From Hydractinia symbiolongicarpus (taxonomy: Eukaryota > Cnidaria > Hydrozoa > Anthoathecata > Hydractiniidae): DNA of 64,000 bases. The position numbers and the translations under genes are program-made. Shown in pieces: positions 12,681 to 25,453 of this stretch (the first letter of the stretch is position 1; every line of letters begins with the position of its first letter). Below the pieces are notes generated by a model. That model saw only the letters and a list, made by a program, of their open reading frames with translations, was not told the DNA's origin and ran no database searches. The stretch is from positions 1,302,001 to 1,366,000 of the forward strand of contig NC_079877.1 in assembly GCF_029227915.1 (NCBI RefSeq), given 5' to 3'.

Positions 12681-13880
12681 AAAGTACCCAGGAAGTGAAC
12701 TCATTTCCCGAACGATTTTTTAAATTATTTTTTCACCACTAAAACGCATGAGACTTGTAGTTTTCAAAAATGTTTTCAGTTTTGATGAGACGCTGAATAA
12801 AAGAAGTTTAATCGCCGGCAAACGAAAACCCGCGATCTCCCGTAAATCCCGGACTCGGCCCGTATAGTCAAAAGTATACAAAGAAAGTACCAAGGAAGTA
12901 AACTCATTTCCCGAACGATTTTTTAAATTATTTTTTCACCACTAAAACGCGTGACACATGTAGTTTTCAAAAATGTTTTCAGTTTTGATGAGACGCTGAA
13001 TAAAAGAAGTTTAATCGGCGGCAAACGAAAACCCGCGATTTCCGTAAATCCCGGACTCGGCCCATATAGTCAAAAGTATACAAAGAAAGTACCCAGGAAG
13101 TAAACTCATTTCCCGAACGATTTTTTAAATTATTTTTTCACCACTAAAACGCATGACACTTGTAGTTTTCAAAAATGTTTTCATTTTTGATGAGACGCTG
13201 AATAAAAGAAGTTTAATCGCCGGCAAACGAAAACCCGCGATCTCCCGTAAATCCCGGACTCGGCCCGTATAGTCAAAAGTATACAAAGAAAGTACCAAAG
13301 CAGTAAACTAATTTCCCGTACGATTTTTTAAATTATTTTTTCACCACTAAAACGCATAACACATGTAGTTTTCAAAAATGTTTTCAGTTTTGATGAGACG
13401 CTGAATAAAAGAAGTTTAATCGGCGGCAAACGAAAACCCGCGATTTCCCGTAAATCGCGGACTCGGCCCATATAGTCAAAAGTATACAAAGAAAGTACCC
13501 AGGAAGTAAACTCATTTCCCGAACGATTTTTTAAATTATTTTTTCACCACTAAAACGCATGAGACTTGTAGTTTTCAAAAATGTTTTTATTTTTGATGAG
13601 ACGCTGAATAAAAGAAGTTTAATCGCCGGCAAACGAAAACCCGCGATCTCCCGTAAATCCCGTACTCGGCCCGTATAGTCAAAAGTATACAAAAAAAGTA
13701 CCCAGGAAGTAAACTCATTTCCCGAACGATTTTTTAAATTATTTTTTCACCACTCAAACACATGAGACATGTAGTTTTCAATAATGTTTTCAGTTTTGAT
13801 GAGACGCTGGATAAAAGAAGTTTAATCGCCGGCAAACGAAAACCCGCGATCTCCCGTAAATCCCGGACTCGGCCCGTATA
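12380..13880 (+). repeat. 14-monomer-spaced duplication, copy 2
   Basis: Copy of 9540-11040, with CGCGTGACAC at 12948, CGCATAACACATG, the perfect GC dyad at 13438-13460, and GTTTTTATTTTTG. The 8-monomer repeat described next begins inside it. Confidence 0.83.
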
Positions 13881-15060
13881 GTCAAAAGTATACAAAGAAA
13901 GTACCCAGGAAGTAAACTCATTTCCCGAACAATTTTTTAAATTATTTTTTCACCACTAAAACGCATGAGACATGTAGTTTTCAAAAATGTTTTCATTTTT
14001 GATGAGACGCTGAATAAAAGAAGTTTAATCGGCGGCAAACGAAAACCCGCGATTTCCCGTAAATCCCGGACTCGGCCCATATAGTCAAAACAATACAAAG
14101 AAAGTACCCAGGAAGTAAACTCATTTCCCGAACAATTTTTTAAATTATTTTTTCACCACTAAAACGCATGAGACATGTAGTTTTCAAAAGAGTTTTCATT
14201 TTTGATGAGACGCTGAATAAAAGAAGTTTAATCGCCGGCAAACGAAAAACCGCGATTTCCCGTAAATCCCGGACTCGGCCCGTATAGTCAAAAGTATACA
14301 AAGAAAATACCCAGGAAGTTAACTCATTTCCCGAACGATTTTTTAAATTATTTTTTCACCACTAAAACGCATGAGACTTGTAGTTTTCAAAAATGTTTTC
14401 AGTTTTGATGAGACGCTGAATAAAAGAAGTTTAATCGCCGGCAAACGAAAACCCGCGATTTCCCGTAAATCCCGGACTCGGCCCGTATAGTCAAAAGTAT
14501 ACAAAGAAAGTACCAAGGAAGTAAACTCATTTCCCGAACGATTTTTTAAATTATTTTTTCACCACTAAAACGCGTGACACATGTAGTTTTCAAAAATGTT
14601 TTCAGTTTTGATGAGACGCTGAATAAAAGAAGTTTAATCGGCGGCAAACGAAAACCCGCGATTTCCGTAAATCCCGGACTCGGCCCATATAGTCAAAAGT
14701 ATACAAAGAAAGTACCCAGGAAGTAAACTCATTTCCCGAACGATTTTTTAAATTATTTTTTCACCACTAAAACGCATGAGACTTGTAGTTTTCAAAAATG
14801 TTTTCATTTTTGATGAGACGCTGAATAAAAGAAGTTTAATCGCCGGCAAACGAAAACCCGCGATCTCCCGTAAATCCCGGACTCGGCCCGTATAGTCAAA
14901 AGTATACAAAGAAAGTACCAAAGAAGTAAACTCATTTCCCGTACGATTTTTTAAATTATTTTTTCACCACTAAAACGCATAACACATGTAGTTTTCAAAA
15001 ATGTTTTCAGTTTTGATGAGACGCTGAATAAAAGAAGTTTAATCGGCGGCAAACGAAAAC
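13437..15060 (+). repeat. 8-monomer tandem unit (1623 bp) leading into block A copy 2
   Basis: The perfect GC dyad at 13438 recurs at 15061, exactly 1623 bp on. The first five or so monomers (13437-14508) copy window positions 1 to about 1118, including GTTTTTATTTTTG, AACAATTTTTT, AAAACAATAC and AAAAGAGTTTTC. The remainder (CGCGTGACAC at 14571, then CGCATAACACATG) copies the block B unit. Block A copy 2 follows directly. Confidence 0.82.
13438..13460. repeat. Perfect GC-rich dyad
   Basis: Perfect-arm form; followed 1623 bp later by the one at 15061. Confidence 0.9.
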
Positions 15061-15083
15061 CCGCGATTTCCCGTAAATCGCGG
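15061..15083. repeat. Perfect GC-rich dyad (last in window)
   Basis: Counterpart of the dyad at 45-67 in block A copy 2. I found no perfect-arm copy to the right of this point. Confidence 0.88.
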
Positions 15084-17959
15084 ACTCGGCCCATATAGTC
15101 AAAAGTATACAAAGAAAGTACCCAGGAAGTAAACTCATTTCCCGAACGATTTTTTAAATTATTTTTTCACCACTAAAACGCATGAGACTTGTAGTTTTCA
15201 AAAATGTTTTTATTTTTGATGAGACGCTGAATAAAAGAAGTTTAATCGCCGGCAAACGAAAACCCGCGATCTCCCGTAAATCCCGTACTCGGCCCGTATA
15301 GTCAAAAGTATACAAAAAAGTACCCAGGAAGTAAACTCATTTCCCGAACGATTTTTTAAATTATTTTTTCACCACTCAAACACATGAGACATGTAGTTTT
15401 CAATAATGTTTTCAGTTTTGATGAGACGCTGGATAAAAGAAGTTTAATCGCCGGCAAACGAAAACCCGCGATCTCCCGTAAATCCCGGACTCGGCCCGTA
15501 TAGTCAAAAGTATACAAAGAAAGTACCCAGGAAGTAAACTCATTTCCCGAACAATTTTTTAAATTATTTTTTCACCACTAAAACGCATGAGACATGTAGT
15601 TTTCAAAAATGTTTTCATTTTTGATGAGACGCTGAATAAAAGAAGTTTAATCGGCGGCAAACGAAAACCGCGATTTCCCGTAAATCCCAGACTCGGCCCA
15701 TATAGTCAAAACAATACAAAGAAAGTACCCAGGAAGTAAACTCATTTCCCGAACAATTTTTTAAATTATTTTTTCACCACTAAAACGCATGAGACATGTA
15801 GTTTTCAAAAGAGTTTTCATTTTTGATGAGACGCTGAATAAAAGAAGTTTAATCGCCGGCAAACGAAAACCCGCGATTTCCCGTAAATCCCGGACTCGGC
15901 CCGTATAGTCAAAAGTATACAAAGAAAATACCCAGGAAGTTAACTCATTTCCCGAACGATTTTTTAAATTATTTTTTCACCACTAAAACGCATGAGACTT
16001 GTAGTTTTCAAAAATGTTTTCAGTTTTGATGAGACGCTGAATAAAAGAAGTTTAATCGCCGGCAAACGAAAACCCGCGATTTCCCGTAAATCCCGGACTC
16101 GGCCCGTATAGTCAAAAGTATACAAAGAAAGTACTTAGGGAGTAAACTCGTTTCCCGAACGATTTTTTAAATTACTTTTTCACCACTAAAACGCATGAGT
16201 CTTGTAGTTTTCAAAAATGTTTTCAGTTTTGATGAGACGCTGAATAAAAGAAGTTTAATCGCCGGCAAACGAAAACCCGCGATTTCCCGTAAATCCTGGA
16301 CTCGGCCCGTATAGTCAAAAGTATACAAAGAAAGTACTTAGGGAGTAAACTCGTTTCCCGAACGATTTTTTAAAAATATTTTTTCACCACTAAAACGCAT
16401 GAGACATGTAGTTTTCAAAAATGTTTTCAGTTTTGATGAGACGCTGAATAAAAGAAGTTTAATCGCCGGCAAACGAAAACCCGCAATTTCCCGTAAATCC
16501 CAGACTCGGCCCGTATAGTCAAAAGTATACAAAGAAAGTACCCAGAAAGTAAACTCATTTCCCGAACGATTTTTTAAATTATTTTTTCACCACTAAAACG
16601 CATGAGACTTGCAGTTTTCAAAAATGTTTTCATTTTTGATGAGACGCTGAATAAAAGAAGTTTAATCGCCGGCAAACGAAAACCCGCCATTTCCCGTAAA
16701 TCCCGGACTCGGCCCATATAGTCAAAACAATACAAAGAAAGTACCCAGGAAGTAAACTCATTTCCCGAACAATTTTTTAAATTATTTTTTCACCACTAAA
16801 ACGCATGAGACATGTAGGTTTCAAAAATGTTTTCATTTTTGATGAGACGCTGAAAAAAAGAAGTTTAATCGCCGGCAAACGAAAACCCGTGATTTCCCGT
16901 AAATCCCGGACTCGGCCCGTATAGTCAAAAGTATACAAAGAAAATACCCAGGAAGTAAACTCATTTCCCGAACGATTTTTTAAATTATTTTTTCACCACT
17001 AAAACGCATGAGATTTGTAGTTTTCAAAAATGTTTTCAGTTTTGATGAGACGCTGAATAAAAGAAGTTTAATCGCCGGCAAACGAAAACACGCGATTTCC
17101 CGTAAATCCTGGACTCGGCCCGTATAGTCAAAAGTATACAAAGAAAGTACTTAGGGAGTAAACTCGTTTCCCGAACGATTTTTTAAATTATTTTTTCACC
17201 ACTAAAACGCATGAGACTTGTAGTTTTCAAAAATGTTTTCAGTTTTGATGAAACGCTGAATAAAAGAAGTTTCATCGCCAGCAAACGAAAACCCGTGATT
17301 TCCCGAAAATCCCGGACTCGGCCCGTATAGTCAAAAGTATACAAAGAAAATACCCAGGAAGTAAACTCATTTCCCGATTGATTTTTTAAATTATTTTTTC
17401 ACCACTAAAACGCATGAGACTTGTAGTTTTCAAAAATGTTTTCAGTTTTGATGAGACGCTGAATAAAAGAAGTTTAATCGCTCGCAAACGAAAACCCGCG
17501 ATTTCCCGTAAATCCTGGACTCGGCCCGTATAGTCAAAAGTATACAAAGAAAGTACTTAGGGAGTAAACTTTTTTCCCGAACGATTTTTTAAATTATTTT
17601 TTCACCACTAAAACGCATGAGACTTGTAGTTTTCAAAAATGTTTTCAGTTTTGATGAGACGCTGAATAAAAGAAGTTTAATCGGCGGCAAACGAAAACCC
17701 GCGATTTCCCGTAAATCCTGGACTCGGCCCGTATAGTCAAAAGTATACAAAGAAAGTACTTAGGGAGTAAACTCGTTTCCTGAACGATTTTTTAAATTAT
17801 TTTTTCACCACTAAAATGCATGAGACATGTAGTTTTCAAAAATGTTTTCAGTTTTGATGAGACGCTGAATAAAAGAAGTTTAATCGCCGGCAAACGAAAA
17901 CCCGCGATTTCCCGTAAATCCCGGACTCGGCCCGTATAGTCAAAAGTATACAAAGAAAG

Positions 17960-18180
17960 TACCCAGGAAGTAAAGTCATTTCCCGAACGATTTTTTAAAT
18001 TATTTTTTCACCACTAAAACGCATGAGACATGTAGTTTTCAAAAATGTTTTCAGTTTTGATGAGACGCTGAATAAAAGAAGTTTAATCGCCGGCAAACGA
18101 AAACCCGCGATTTCCCGTAAATCCCGGACTCGGCCCGTATAGTCAAAAGTATACAAAGAAAGTACCCAGGAAGTAAAGTC
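17960..18180 (+). repeat. Extra tandem monomer unique to block A copy 2
   Basis: The marker GTAAAGTCATTT occurs twice, 203 bp apart, where block A copy 1 has it once. This single-monomer gain changes the offset between the block copies from 15016 to 15219. Exact breakpoints cannot be fixed because the duplicated monomers are nearly identical. Confidence 0.85.
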
Positions 18181-18969
18181 ATTTCCCGAACGATTTTTTA
18201 AATTATTTTTTCACCACTAAAACGCATGAGACATGTAGTTTTCAAAAATGTTTTCAGTTTTGATGAGACGCTGAATAAAAGAAGTTTAATCGCCGGCAAA
18301 CGAAAACCCGCGATTTCCCGTAAATCCCGGACTCGGCCCGTATAGTCAGAAGTATACAAAGAAAGTACCCAGGGAGTAAACCCATTTCCCGAACGATTTT
18401 TTAAATTATTTTTTCAATAGTAAAACGCATGAGACTTGTAGTTTTTAAAAATGTTTTCATTTTTGATGAGACGCTGAATAAAAGAAGTTTAATCGCCGCC
18501 AAACGAAAACCTGCGATTTCCCGCAAATCCCGGACTCGGCCCGTATAGTCAAAAGTATACAAAGAAAGTACCCAGGAAGTAAACTCATTTCCCGATCGAT
18601 TTTTTAAATTATTTTTTCACCACTCAAACGCATGAGACATGTAGTTTTCAATAATGTTTTCAGTTTTGATAAGACGCTGAATAAAAGAAGTTTAATCGCC
18701 GGCAAACGAAAACCCGCGATTTCCCGTAAATCCCGGACTCGGCCTGTATAGTCAAAAGTATACAAAGAAAGTACACAGGGAGTAAACTCATTTCCCGAAC
18801 GATTTTTTAAATTATTTTTTCACCACTAAAACGCATGAGACATGCAGTTTTCAAAAATGTTTTCAGTTTTGATGAGACGCTGAATAAAAGAAGTTTAATA
18901 GCCGGCAAACGAAAACCCGCGATTTCTCGTAAATCCCGGACTCGGCCCGTATGGTCAAAAGTATACAAA

Positions 18970-20420
18970 GAAAGTACCCAGGAAGTAAACCCATTTCCCG
19001 AACGATTTTTTAAATTATTATTTCACCACTAAAACGCATGAGACATGTAGTTTTCAAAAATGTTTTCAGTTTTGATGAGACGCTGAATAAAAGAAGTTTA
19101 ATCGCCGGCAAACGAAAACTCGCGATTTTCCGTAAATCCCGGACTCGGCCCGTATAGTCAAAAGTATACAAAGAAAGTACCCAGGAAGTAAAATCATTTC
19201 CCGAACGATTTTTTAAACTATTTTTTCACCACTAAAACGCATGAGACTTGTAGTTTTCAAAAATGTTTTCATTTTTGATGAGACGGTGAATAAAAGAAGT
19301 TTAATCGCCGGCAAACGAAAACCCGCGATTTCCCGTAAATCCCGGACACGACCCGTATAGTCAAAAGTATACAAAGAAAGTACCCAGGGATTAAACTCAT
19401 TTCCCGAACGATTTTTTAAATTATTTTTTCACCAATAAAACGCATGAGACATGTAGTTTTTAAAAATGTTTTAATTTTTGATGAGACGCTGAATAAAAGA
19501 AGTTTAATCGCCGGCAAACGAAAACCCGCGAATTCCCGTAAATCCCGGATTCGGCCCGTATAGTCAAAAGTATACAAAGAAAGTACCCAGGAAGTAAACT
19601 CAGTTCCCGAACGATTTTTTAAATTATTTTTTCACCACTAAAACGCATGAGACTTGTAGTTTTCAAAAATGTTTTCAGTTTTGATGAGACGTTGAATAAA
19701 AGAAGTTTAATCGCCGGCAAACGAAAACCCGCGATTTCCCGTAAATCCCGGACTCGGCCCGTATAGTCAAAAGTATACAAAGAAAGTACCCAGGAAGTAA
19801 ACTCATTTCCCGAACGATTTTTTAAATTATTATTTCACCACTAAAACGCAGGAGACATGTAGTTTTCAAAAATGTTTTCAGTTTTGATGAGACGCTGAAT
19901 AAAAGAAGTTTAATCGCCGGCAAACGAAAACCTGCGATTTCCCGTAAATCCCGGACTCGGCCCGTATAGTCAAAAGTATACAAAGAAAGTACCCAGGAAG
20001 TAAAATCATTTCCCGAACGATTTTTTAAACTATTTTTTCACCACTAAAACGCATGAGACTTGTAGTTTTCAAAAATGTTTTCATTTTTGATGAGACGGTG
20101 AATAAAAGAAGTTTAATCGCCGGCAAACGAAAACCCGCGATTTCCCGTAAATCCCGGACACGACCCGTATAGTCAAAAGTATACAAAGAAAGTACCCAGG
20201 GATTAAACTCATTTCCCGAACGATTTTTTAAATTATTTTTTCACCAATAAAACGCATGAGACATGTAGTTTTTAAAAATGTTTTAATTTTTGATGAGACG
20301 CTGAATAAAAGAAGTTTAATCGCCGGCAAACGAAAACCCGCGAATTCCCGTAAATCCCGGATTCGGCCCGTATAGTCAAAAGTATACAAAGAAAGTACCC
20401 AGGAAGTAAACTCATTTCCC
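18970..20420 (+). repeat. 19-monomer-spaced duplication, copy 1
   Basis: This pairs with about 22827-24267 at offset 3857 (19 x 203). Shared markers are TTATTATTTCACC near 19013, CGGACACGAC at 19343, AAACGCAGGAGAC near 19845, and the second CGGACACGAC at 20155. After each CGGACAC monomer comes one reading CACCAATAAAACG and TAAAAATGTTTTAATTTTTG, forming a fixed module. Confidence 0.85.
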
Positions 20421-20426
20421 GAACGA

Positions 20427-21393
20427 TTTTTTAAATTATTATTTCACCACTAAAACGCATGAGACATGTAGTTTTCAAAAATGTTTTCAGTTTTGATGAG
20501 ACGCTGAATAAAAGAAGTTTAATCGCCGGCAAACGAAAACCAGCGATTTCCCGTAAATCCCGGACTCGGCCCGTATAGTCAAAAGTATACAAAGAAAGTA
20601 CCCAGGAAGTAAAATCATTTCCCGAACGATTTTTTAAACTATTTTTTCACCACTAAAACGCATGAGACTTGTAGTTTTCAAAAATGTTTTCATTTTTGAT
20701 GAGACGGTGAATAAAAGAAGTTTAATCGCCGGCAAACGAAAACCCGCGATTTCCCGTAAATCCCGGACACGACCCGTATAGTCAAAAGTATACAAAGAAA
20801 GTACCCAGGGATTAAACTCATTTCCCGAACGATTTTTTAAATTATTTTTTCACCAATAAAACGCATGAGACATGTAGTTTTTAAAAATGTTTTAATTTTT
20901 GATGAGACGCTGAATAAAAGAAGTTTAATCGCCGGCAAACGAAAACCCGCGAATTCCCGTAAATCCCGGACTCGGCCCGTATAGTCAAAAGTATACAAAG
21001 AAAGTACCCAGGAAGTAAACTCTGTTCCCGAACGATTTTTTAAATTATTTTTTCACCACTAAAACGCTTGAGACTTGTTGTTTTCAAAAATGTTTTCATC
21101 TTTGATGAGACGCTGAATAAAAGAAGTTTATTCGCCGGCAAACGAAAACCCGCGATTTCCCGTAAATCCCGGACTCGGCCCGTATAGTCAAAAGTATACT
21201 AAGAAAGTACCCAGGGATTAAACTCATTTCCCGAACAATTTCTTAAATTATTTTTTCACCACTAAAACGCATGAGACATGTAGTTTTCCAAAATGTTTTC
21301 AGTTTTGATGAGACGCTGAATAAAAGAAGTTTAATCGCCGGCAAACGAAAACCCGCGATTTCCCGTAAATCCCGGACTCGGCCCATATAGTCA
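20427..21393 (+). repeat. 20-monomer-spaced duplication, copy 1
   Basis: This pairs with about 24487-25453 at offset 4060 (20 x 203). Markers are CGAAAACCAGCG near 20537, CGGACACGAC at 20764, CTCTGTTCCCG near 21021, AAACGCTTGAGACTTGTTG, and TATACTAAG. Together with the previous segment it is one larger duplication in which the second copy has one more monomer. Confidence 0.83.
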
Positions 21394-22826
21394 AAAGTAT
21401 ACAAAGAAAGTACCCAGGAAGTAAACTCAGTTCCCGAACGATTTTTTAAATTATTTTTTCACCACTAAAACGCATGAGACTTGTAGTTTTCAAAAATGTT
21501 TTCAGTTTTGATGAGACGTTGAATAAAAGAAGTTTAATCGCCGGCAAACGAAAACCCGCGATTTCCCGTAAATCCCGGACTCGGCCCGTATAGTCAAAAG
21601 TATACAAAGAAAGTACCCAGGAAGTAAACTCATTTCCCGAACGATTTTTTAAATTATTATTTCACCACTAAAACGCATGAGACATGTAGTTTTCAAAAAT
21701 GTTTTCAGTTTTGATGAGACGCTGAATAAAAGAAGTTTAATCGCCGGCAAACGAAAACCCGCGATTTCCCGTAAATCCCGGACTCGGCCCGTATAGTCAA
21801 AAGTATACAAAGAAAGTACCCAGGAAGTAAAATTATTTCCCGAACGATTTTTTAAACTATTTTTTCACCACTAAAACGCATGAGACTTGTAGTTTTCAAA
21901 AATGTTTTCATTTTTGATGAGACGGTGAATAAAAGAAGTTTAATCGCCGGCAAACGAAAACCCGCGATTTCCCGTAAATCCCGGACACAACCCGTATAGT
22001 CAAAAGTATACAAAGAAAGTACCCAGGGATTAAACTCATTTCCCGAACGATTTTTTAAATTATTTTTTCACCAATAAAACGCATGAGACATGTAGTTTTT
22101 AAAAATGTTTTAATTTTTGATGAGACGCTGAATAAAAGAAGTTTAATCGCCGGCAAACGAAAACCCGCGAATTCCCGAAAATCCCGGACTCGGCCCGTAT
22201 AGTCAAAAGTATACAAAGAAAGTACCCAGGAAGTAAACTCAGTTCCCGAACGATTTTTTAAATTATTTTTTCACCACTAAAACGCATGAGACTTGTTGTT
22301 TTCAAAAATGTTTTCATTTTTGATGAGACGCTGAATAAAAGAAGTTTAATCGCCGGCAAACGAAAACCCGCGATTTCCCGTAAATCCCGGACTCGGCCCG
22401 TATAGTCAAAAGTATACTAAGAAAGTACCCAGGGAGTAAACTCATTTCCCGAACAATTTTTTAAATTATTATTTCACCACTAAAACGCATGAGACATGTA
22501 GTTTTCAAAAATGTTTTCAGTTTTGATGAGACGCTGAATAAAAGAAGTTTAATCGCCGGCAAACGAAAACCCGCGATTTCCCGTAAATCCCGGACTCGGC
22601 CCGTATAGTCAAAAGTATACAAAGAAAGTACTTAGGGAGTAAACTCTTTTCCCGAACGATTTTTTAAATTATTTTTTCACCACTAAAACGGATGAGACAT
22701 GTAGTTTTTAAAAATGATTTCAGTTTTGATGAGACGCTGAATAAAAGAAGTTTAATCGCCGGCAAACGAAAACCCGCGATTTACCGTAAATCCCGGACTC
22801 GGCCCGTATAGTCCAAAGTATACAAA
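21394..22826 (+). repeat. Block C monomers between duplications
   Basis: Seven monomers including a CGGACACAAC module at 21982 with AATTATTTCCCG upstream and CCCGAAAATCCCGG downstream. Satellite only. The CGGACAC marker lies exactly 6 monomers (1218 bp) from its neighbours on both sides, at 20764 and 23200. Confidence 0.82.
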
Positions 22827-24267
22827 GAAAGTACCCAGGAAGTAAACCCATTTCCCGAACGATTTTTTAAATTATTATTTCACCACTAAAACGCATGAGA
22901 CATGTAGTTTTCAAAAATGTTTTCAGTTTTGATGAGACGCTGAATAAAAGAAGTTTAATCGCCGGCAAACGAAAACCCGCGATTTCCCGTAAATCCCGGA
23001 CTCGGCCCGTATAGTCAAAAGTATACAAAGAAAGTACCCAGGAAGTAAAATCATTTCCCGAACGATTTTTTAAACTATTTTTTCACCACTAAAACGCATG
23101 AGACTTGTAGTTTTCAAAAATGTTTTCATTTTTGATGAGACGGTGAATAAAAGAAGTTTAATCGCCGGCAAACGAAAACCCGCGATTTCCCGTAAATCCC
23201 GGACACGACCCGTATAGTCAAAAGTATACAAAGAAAGTACCCAGGGATTAAACTCATTTCCCGAACGATTTTTTAAATTATTTTTTCACCAATAAAACGC
23301 ATGAGACATGTAGTTTTTAAAAATGTTTTAATTTTTGATGAGACGCTGAATAAAAGAAGTTTAATCGCCGGCAAACGAAAACCCGCGAATTCCCGTAAAT
23401 CCCGGATTCGGCCCGTATAGTCAAAAGTATACAAAGAAAGTACCCAGGAAGTAAACCCAGTTCCCGAACGATTTTTTAAATTATTTTTTCACCACTAAAA
23501 CGCATGAGACTTGTAGTTTTCAAAAATGTTTTCAGTTTTGATGAGACGTTGAATAAAAGAAGTTTAATCGCGGGCAAACGAAAACCCGCGATTTCCCGTA
23601 AATCCCGGACTCGGCCCGTATAGTCAAAAGTATACAAAGAAAATACCCAGGAAGTAAACTCATTTCCCGAACGATTTTTTAAATTATTATTTCACCACTA
23701 AAACGCAGGAGACATGTAGTTTTCAAAAATGTTTTCAGTTTTGATGAGACGCTGAATAAAAGAAGTTTAATCGCCGGCAAACGAAAACCTGCGATTTCCC
23801 GTAAATCCCGGACTCGGCCCGTATAGTCAAAAGTATACAAAGAAAGTACCCAGGAAGTAAAATCATTTCCCGAACGATTTTTTAAACTATTTTTTCACCA
23901 CTAAAACGCATGAGACTTGTAGTTTTCAAAAATGTTTTCATTTTTGATGAGACGGTGAATAAAAGAAGTTTAATCGCCGGCAAACGAAAACCCGCGATTT
24001 CCCGTAAATCCCGGACACGACCCGTATAGTCAAAAGTATACAAAGAAAGTACCCAGGGATTAAACTCATTTCCCGAACGATTTTTTAAATTATTTTTTCA
24101 CCAATAAAACGCATGAGACATGTAGTTTTTAAAAATGTTTTAATTTTTGATGAGACGCTGAATAAAAGAAGTTTAATCGCCGGCAAACGAAAACCCGCGA
24201 ATTCCCGTAAATCCCGGATTCGGCCCGTATAGTCAAAAGTATACAAAGAAAGTACCCAGGAAGTAAA
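22827..24267 (+). repeat. 19-monomer-spaced duplication, copy 2
   Basis: Copy of 18970-20420, with CGGACACGAC at 23200 and 24012 (812 bp apart, as 19343 and 20155 are) and AAACGCAGGAGAC near 23702. Small private changes such as CGCGGGCAAACG near 23569 show independent mutation since duplication. Confidence 0.85.
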
Positions 24268-24486
24268 CTCAGTTCCCGAACGATTTTTTAAATTATTTTT
24301 TCACCACTAAAACGCATGAGACTTGTAGTTTTCAAAAATGTTTTCAGTTTTGATGAGACGTTGAATAAAAGAAGTTTAATCGCCGGCAAACCAAAACCCG
24401 CGATTTCCCGTAAATCCCGGACTCGGCCCGTATAGTCAAAAGTATACAAAGAAAGTACCCAGGAAGTAAACTCATTTCCCGAACGA

Positions 24487-25453
24487 TTTTTTAAATTATT
24501 ATTTCACCACTAAAACGCATGAGACATGTAGTTTTCAAAAATGTTTTCAGTTTTGATGAGACGCTGAATAAAAGAAGTTTAATCGCCGGCAAACAAAAAC
24601 CAGCGATTTCCCGTAAATCCCGGACTCGGCCCGTATAGTCAAAAGTATACAAAGAAAGTACCCAGGAAGTAAAATCATTTCCCGAACGATTTTTTAAACT
24701 ATTTTTTCACCACTAAAACGCATGAGACTTGTAGTTTTCAAAAATGTTTTCATTTTTGATGAGACGGTGAATAAAAGAAGTTTAATCGCCGGCAAACGAA
24801 AACCGGCGATTTCCCGTAAATCCCGGACACGACCCGTATAGTCAAAAGTATACAAAGAAAGTACCCAGGGATTAAACTCATTTCCCGAACGATTTTTTAA
24901 ATTATTTTTTCACCAATAAAACGCATGAGACATGTAGTTTTTAAAAATGTTTTAATTTTTGATGAGACGCTGAATAAAAGAAGTTTAATCGCCGGCAAAC
25001 GAAAACCCGCGAATTCCCGTAAATCCCGGACTCGGCCCGTATAGTCAAAAGTATACAAAGAAAGTACCCAGGAAGTAAACTCTGTTCCCGAACTATTTTT
25101 TAAATTATTTTTTCACCACTAAAACGCTTGAGACTTGTTGTTTTCAAAAATGTTTTCATTTTTGATGAGACGCTGAATAAAAGAAGTTTATTCGCCGGCA
25201 AACGAAAACCCACGATTTCCCGTAAATCCCGGACTCGGCCCGCATAGTCAAAAGTATACTAAGAAAGTACCCAGGGAGTAAACTCATTTCCCGAACAATT
25301 TCTTAAATTATTTTTTCACCACTAAAACGCATGAGACATGTAGTTTTCCAAAATGTTTTCAGTTTTGATGAGACGCTGAATAAAAGAAGTTTAATCGCCG
25401 GCAAACGAAAACCCGCGATTTCCCGTAAATCCCGGACTCAGCCCATATAGTCA
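24487..25453 (+). repeat. 20-monomer-spaced duplication, copy 2
   Basis: Copy of 20427-21393, with CGGACACGAC at 24824 and CTCTGTTCCCG near 25080. The extra monomer relative to copy 1 lies just upstream (about 24268-24486) and reads ACGTTGAATAAAAG with CAAACCAAAACCCG. Confidence 0.83.

Larger units (their letters stand above)
15017..19829 (+). repeat. Block A copy 2, near-identical to 1-4610 with one extra monomer
   Basis: Offset to copy 1 is 15016 up to about 17.9 kb and 15219 after about 18.2 kb. The extra 203 bp is a tandem duplication of the monomer with GGAAGTAAAGTCATTTCC, present once near 2950 in copy 1 but twice here (near 17970 and 18173). I noticed very few other differences, for example GAGTCTTG near 16198 against GAGACTTG near 1182. 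Such similarity over 4.6 kb means the duplication is recent or has been kept alike by gene conversion. Confidence 0.92.
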
